Shown piece after piece: positions 61,813 through 64,000 of a stretch of DNA of 64,000 nucleotides. Numbering within the stretch: the stretch's first letter is position 1; each line of letters starts with the position of its first letter. The stretch is from positions 96,991-160,990 of the forward strand of contig JAJFFG010000038.1 in assembly GCA_021776825.1 (NCBI GenBank), given 5' to 3'. Below the pieces are notes generated by a model. The model was not told the DNA's origin, made no database searches, and was given only the letters and a program-made list of their open reading frames with translations. Made by a program: the position numbers and the translations under genes. Origin of the DNA: Planctomycetota bacterium. Its GTDB lineage: Bacteria > Planctomycetota > JAJSAM01 > JAJVHW01.

Positions 61813-62426
61813 GACGCCCTCTCGAGCAGAAGCGCGCCCAGTCGACGCGTCGCCCGTCCGAGCAGTCGCCGAACGGCGGACGGGCTCTTCCCGATCAGGT
61901 CTGCGATCTGGTCGATGGTGCGGTCTTGGAAGAAGCGCAGCAGCACGGCGTCGCGCTCCTCGTCCGCGAGGGCGTCCACGGCAGCGATCAGTCGCGCGCT
62001 CTGCTCACCGCGCAGCACCGCGGTCTGCGGCCCGGTGCGGGCGGCAGCGACGCGATGCTCGATGCGCGACACGCGCTCCATCGCGGCCGGCGGCTCGCGC
62101 TTCTGCGCGCCGTGATGGTCGGCGAGCCCGCGAATGCGGTTCTCGATGATCCGGCAGAGCCAGCGTGTGAAGGACCCGTCGCCCTGGTAGCGAAACGTCC
62201 CAAATGACTTGTGCGCCTCGAGATACGCGTCTTGGACGACATCGTCGACGTCGACCTTCTTGCGCAGCTTCGGTCCGAGCCGGAGCCGCACAAACAGGCG
62301 CGCCCGATCCGCGGCCAGCGCGAACAGCGCGTCGTAGGCCGTCTCGTCGCCACCCTTGGCCCGCGCCACCAGGCCCGCCGTGGTGCGCCCCGCACCCCTC
62401 CCGCTCGATCGTTCATTCACTTGCAT
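61809..62426 (-). CDS. ECF sigma factor overlapping the kinase gene
   Basis: 205 residues from the ATG at 62426; the longer upstream frame lacks coding character. Region 2: YDALFALAADRARLFVRLRL, KVDVDDVVQDAYLEAHKSFG, GDGSFTRWLCRIIENRIRGL. Region 4: AAVDALADEERDAVLLRFFQ, DRTIDQIADLIGKSPSAVRR, LLGRATRRLGALL. It belongs to the sigma group commonly adjacent to Ser/Thr kinases in Planctomycetes, where the kinase is thought to activate the sigma factor in place of an anti-sigma factor. The ATGA overlap supports coupled expression. TATAGGG lies a few bases before the ATG, so a very short leader is possible. Confidence 0.92.
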   Translation of the reverse strand: MQVNERSSGRGAGRTTAGLVARAKGGDETAYDALFALAADRARLFVRLRLGPKLRKKVDVDDVVQDAYLEAHKSFGTFRYQGDGSFTRWLCRIIENRIRGLADHHGAQKREPPAAMERVSRIEHRVAAARTGPQTAVLRGEQSARLIAAVDALADEERDAVLLRFFQDRTIDQIADLIGKSPSAVRRLLGRATRRLGALLLERAS

Positions 62427-62603
62427 CACCCTATAGAGGGGAAGGCGTCTCGCGATCCGCCGCTCCGACTTCGGATTTCTCGGAGTCGCCTCGGTCTCCG
62501 TCCTGTCGTCGGCGGACCTCGTGCAGACTTCCCGGGTGATCTGGGAGTCGCACGAGAGCACGAGGGGACGATCGCCATCCGCGCGAAGACTGGCGGCGGC
62601 GTG

Positions 62604-63785
62604 ATGCCCTCACTCTCGCGCAGTCGCCTGGCGGTGCTCGCGCTCCTCACCGCCGCGTGCATGCTGCCGGTCACCGGGGTCGTCCCGATCCTGGAGCCGT
62701 TGCTGCTCGACCGTCTCGGCCTGCAGGACCTGGCCGCCTCGTCGTTCATGGCGCTGAACATGGCCGGCGCACTCGTGGCGGCGCCGTTCGTCGGCCGGCT
62801 GTCGGACGCTCGCGGCTGGACCCGTCGACTCATCGCCGCCGCCGCGACTCTCGAAGCTGTCGTGCTCGTCCTGATGACCCGCGCGGCCACGTTCCCCGAG
62901 CTCGCAGCACTGCGCGTGCTCGACGGCGTCGCGCACATCACGGTCCTGACGCTCCTGCTGGCGACCGTCTCACGACGCGGAGCGGGCGACGGTCATCGCC
63001 CGCGGATGGCCCTCCTCGGTGGGGCCATCGTCTTCGGCGTGGCGCTCGGTGCTCCGCTCGGCGGGCTGCTCGGCCGCACGAGTCCGGATCCGCCGCTGCT
63101 CGCCGGAGCAGCCGTCATGGTCGTCGTGGCGCTCGTAGCCCCGTTCGTCGTGCCGGCCAGCCCAGCGGACCCTCGCGTAGTTCCGAGCGGACACAGCCTG
63201 CTTCGACCGCCTCCGCGCCTGCGGTTGCCTTACCTCTTCGCGTTCGTGGATCGACTGACCGTCGGCTTCTTCGTCTACGCGTTCCCGATGTACACGTCGC
63301 GCGAACTGGGCCTCGATCCCGCGCGCACTGGCCTGCTCATCGGCACGTTCATGCTGCCGTTCGCGCTGCTGTGCTATCCCGCCGGCCGCGTGGCGGCGCG
63401 CGGCCGCCCCTGGCGCGTGGTCCTGCTCGGTAGCGCGGGCTATGCCGTCGCGTACGCGGCGATCCCCTGGCTCGGCGAAGTCGGGCTCTGGCCGGCGATG
63501 CTCTGCGGCGGCGTACTCTCAGCCGTGATGTTCGGCCCGAACCTGGTGCTCGTCCTCGACGGCAGCACGCCGTCGACGCGCGCAGCGGCCATGGCCGGGT
63601 TCAATGCCGCCGGGGCGCTCGGCTTCCTGATCGGCCCACTCGTCGCCGGAGCACTGCTGCAGGCCCTTGATGCGACCCCGACCGCGTACCACCTCACGTT
63701 CGCGCTGGGGGCAGCGACGCAGCTCGGTGCCATCGCGTGGGCGGTGCACTCCCTGAGGCGTGCGAGACGGAACGACACAGCCTGA
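62604..63785 (+). CDS. MFS transporter
   Basis: 393 residues from the ATG at 62604, which directly follows a GTG in the same frame. Twelve hydrophobic helices can be counted (SRLAVLALLTAACMLPVTGV, MALNMAGALVAAPFVGRLSD, MALLGGAIVFGVALGAPLGG, YLFAFVDRLTVGFFVYAFPM, LLIGTFMLPFALLCYPAGRV, GFNAAGALGFLIGPLVAGAL). The MFS loop motif is visible as GRLSDARGWTRR after helix 2 and AGRVAARGRPWR after helix 8. A proton-linked exporter of drug-type or metabolite is plausible; substrate unknown. It diverges from the sigma/kinase operon. Confidence 0.9.
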   Translation: MPSLSRSRLAVLALLTAACMLPVTGVVPILEPLLLDRLGLQDLAASSFMALNMAGALVAAPFVGRLSDARGWTRRLIAAAATLEAVVLVLMTRAATFPELAALRVLDGVAHITVLTLLLATVSRRGAGDGHRPRMALLGGAIVFGVALGAPLGGLLGRTSPDPPLLAGAAVMVVVALVAPFVVPASPADPRVVPSGHSLLRPPPRLRLPYLFAFVDRLTVGFFVYAFPMYTSRELGLDPARTGLLIGTFMLPFALLCYPAGRVAARGRPWRVVLLGSAGYAVAYAAIPWLGEVGLWPAMLCGGVLSAVMFGPNLVLVLDGSTPSTRAAAMAGFNAAGALGFLIGPLVAGALLQALDATPTAYHLTFALGAATQLGAIAWAVHSLRRARRNDTA

Positions 63786-64000
63786 CGAGTCTGCGGCGAC
63801 GAAGGACGCACGGCGCTCGTTCCTCCGTTGGTCGGGAGTGCAGAGCAGATGCTTGGAGGGCTCAGAGGCTGTCGGAGTTTCCCCGTGGATGCCGGGCGTG
63901 TCCGGGTGGGTCGGATGTCGTGGCGCGCAGGCGAGTCGACTCCGAGCGCGTCTCCGAGCCTGAGCGGTGCGGCAGACGGCCCACCCGGGCGCGGTCGGGC
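63786..64000. other. Right-edge sequence without a recognised gene
   Basis: 215 bases after the MFS transporter stop. Short open frames are present on both strands but none shows a start with a ribosome site or recognisable content. A gene may begin beyond the edge. Confidence 0.5.

Overview
The window is GC-rich bacterial chromosome, most likely from a member of the Planctomycetota. The evidence is the gene repertoire rather than any marker gene. It has an ECF sigma factor overlapping a giant Ser/Thr kinase, a second ECF sigma factor with a membrane anchor and a long C-terminal extension, large secreted FG-GAP/PPC/SBBP/PEGA/carboxypeptidase-regulatory-like proteins, a di-heme cytochrome c peroxidase with an extra domain, alpha/alpha-toroid (prenyltransferase-like) surface proteins and HEAT-repeat proteins. 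A LpxL-type lipid A acyltransferase and BamE-like and other lipoproteins imply a Gram-negative envelope. No rRNA, tRNA, complete transposon, phage or CRISPR array was seen.

Layout. 1-5.4 kb: potassium-channel-like protein, membrane MutS-like ATPase overlapping a thioredoxin-fold protein, HI0933-family flavoprotein, small coiled-coil protein. 5.4-10.2 kb: secreted beta-domain protein and a MacB/LolCDE-type ABC exporter pair. 10.3-15.5 kb: OB-fold membrane protein, HprK-like protein with a broken P-loop, a hotspot with three unrelated tandem-repeat arrays, then a PEGA plus alpha/alpha-toroid protein. 15.5-17.6 kb: ApaH, a TrpF-like protein and a CPBP-like membrane protein, the last two overlapping and both lacking key residues. 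17.6-28.6 kb: mostly exported proteins (two paralogous FG-GAP proteins, a lipoprotein, an SBBP protein broken by a frameshift, a di-heme peroxidase) and one cupin. 28.9-35.5 kb: TetR-hydrolase pair, HEAT protein, AlgI/SGNH acetylation pair. 35.7-40.6 kb: second toroid protein, an orphan sulfatase-like tail, a hybrid histidine kinase split by a one-base frameshift, a DJ-1/PfpI protein. 40.7-42.4 kb: a probable selenoprotein with a BamE-like lipoprotein and a VOC protein. 42.4-48.6 kb: secreted repeat protein, LtaS-like phosphotransferase, helical protein, aldo/keto reductase. 48.6-49.7 kb: a gene-free island made of two repeat families. 49.7-55.9 kb: HEAT/VWA-like protein, lipid A acyltransferase, monomeric NADP isocitrate dehydrogenase, small lipoprotein and a strong bidirectional terminator. 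55.9-63.8 kb: the ECF-kinase-ECF operon and an MFS transporter.

The most notable item is the gene at 40675-41580. An in-frame TGA sits where a thioredoxin active-site cysteine should be (U-S-N-C). A perfect stem-loop lies immediately downstream at the position expected for a bacterial SECIS element, and the same frame continues as coding sequence to a normal stop. It reads as an exported UxxC thioredoxin-fold selenoprotein with a C-terminal helical extension. A standard annotation would split it or call it a pseudogene.

Working theme: most genes serve the cell envelope (secreted adhesin or propeller-like proteins, anchored sensors, envelope biogenesis, acetylation, redox proteins), with a few housekeeping enzymes (ApaH, isocitrate dehydrogenase) in between. 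Starts were chosen from Shine-Dalgarno spacing, signal peptides and overlaps. Function calls for the large exported proteins are structural, not biochemical.
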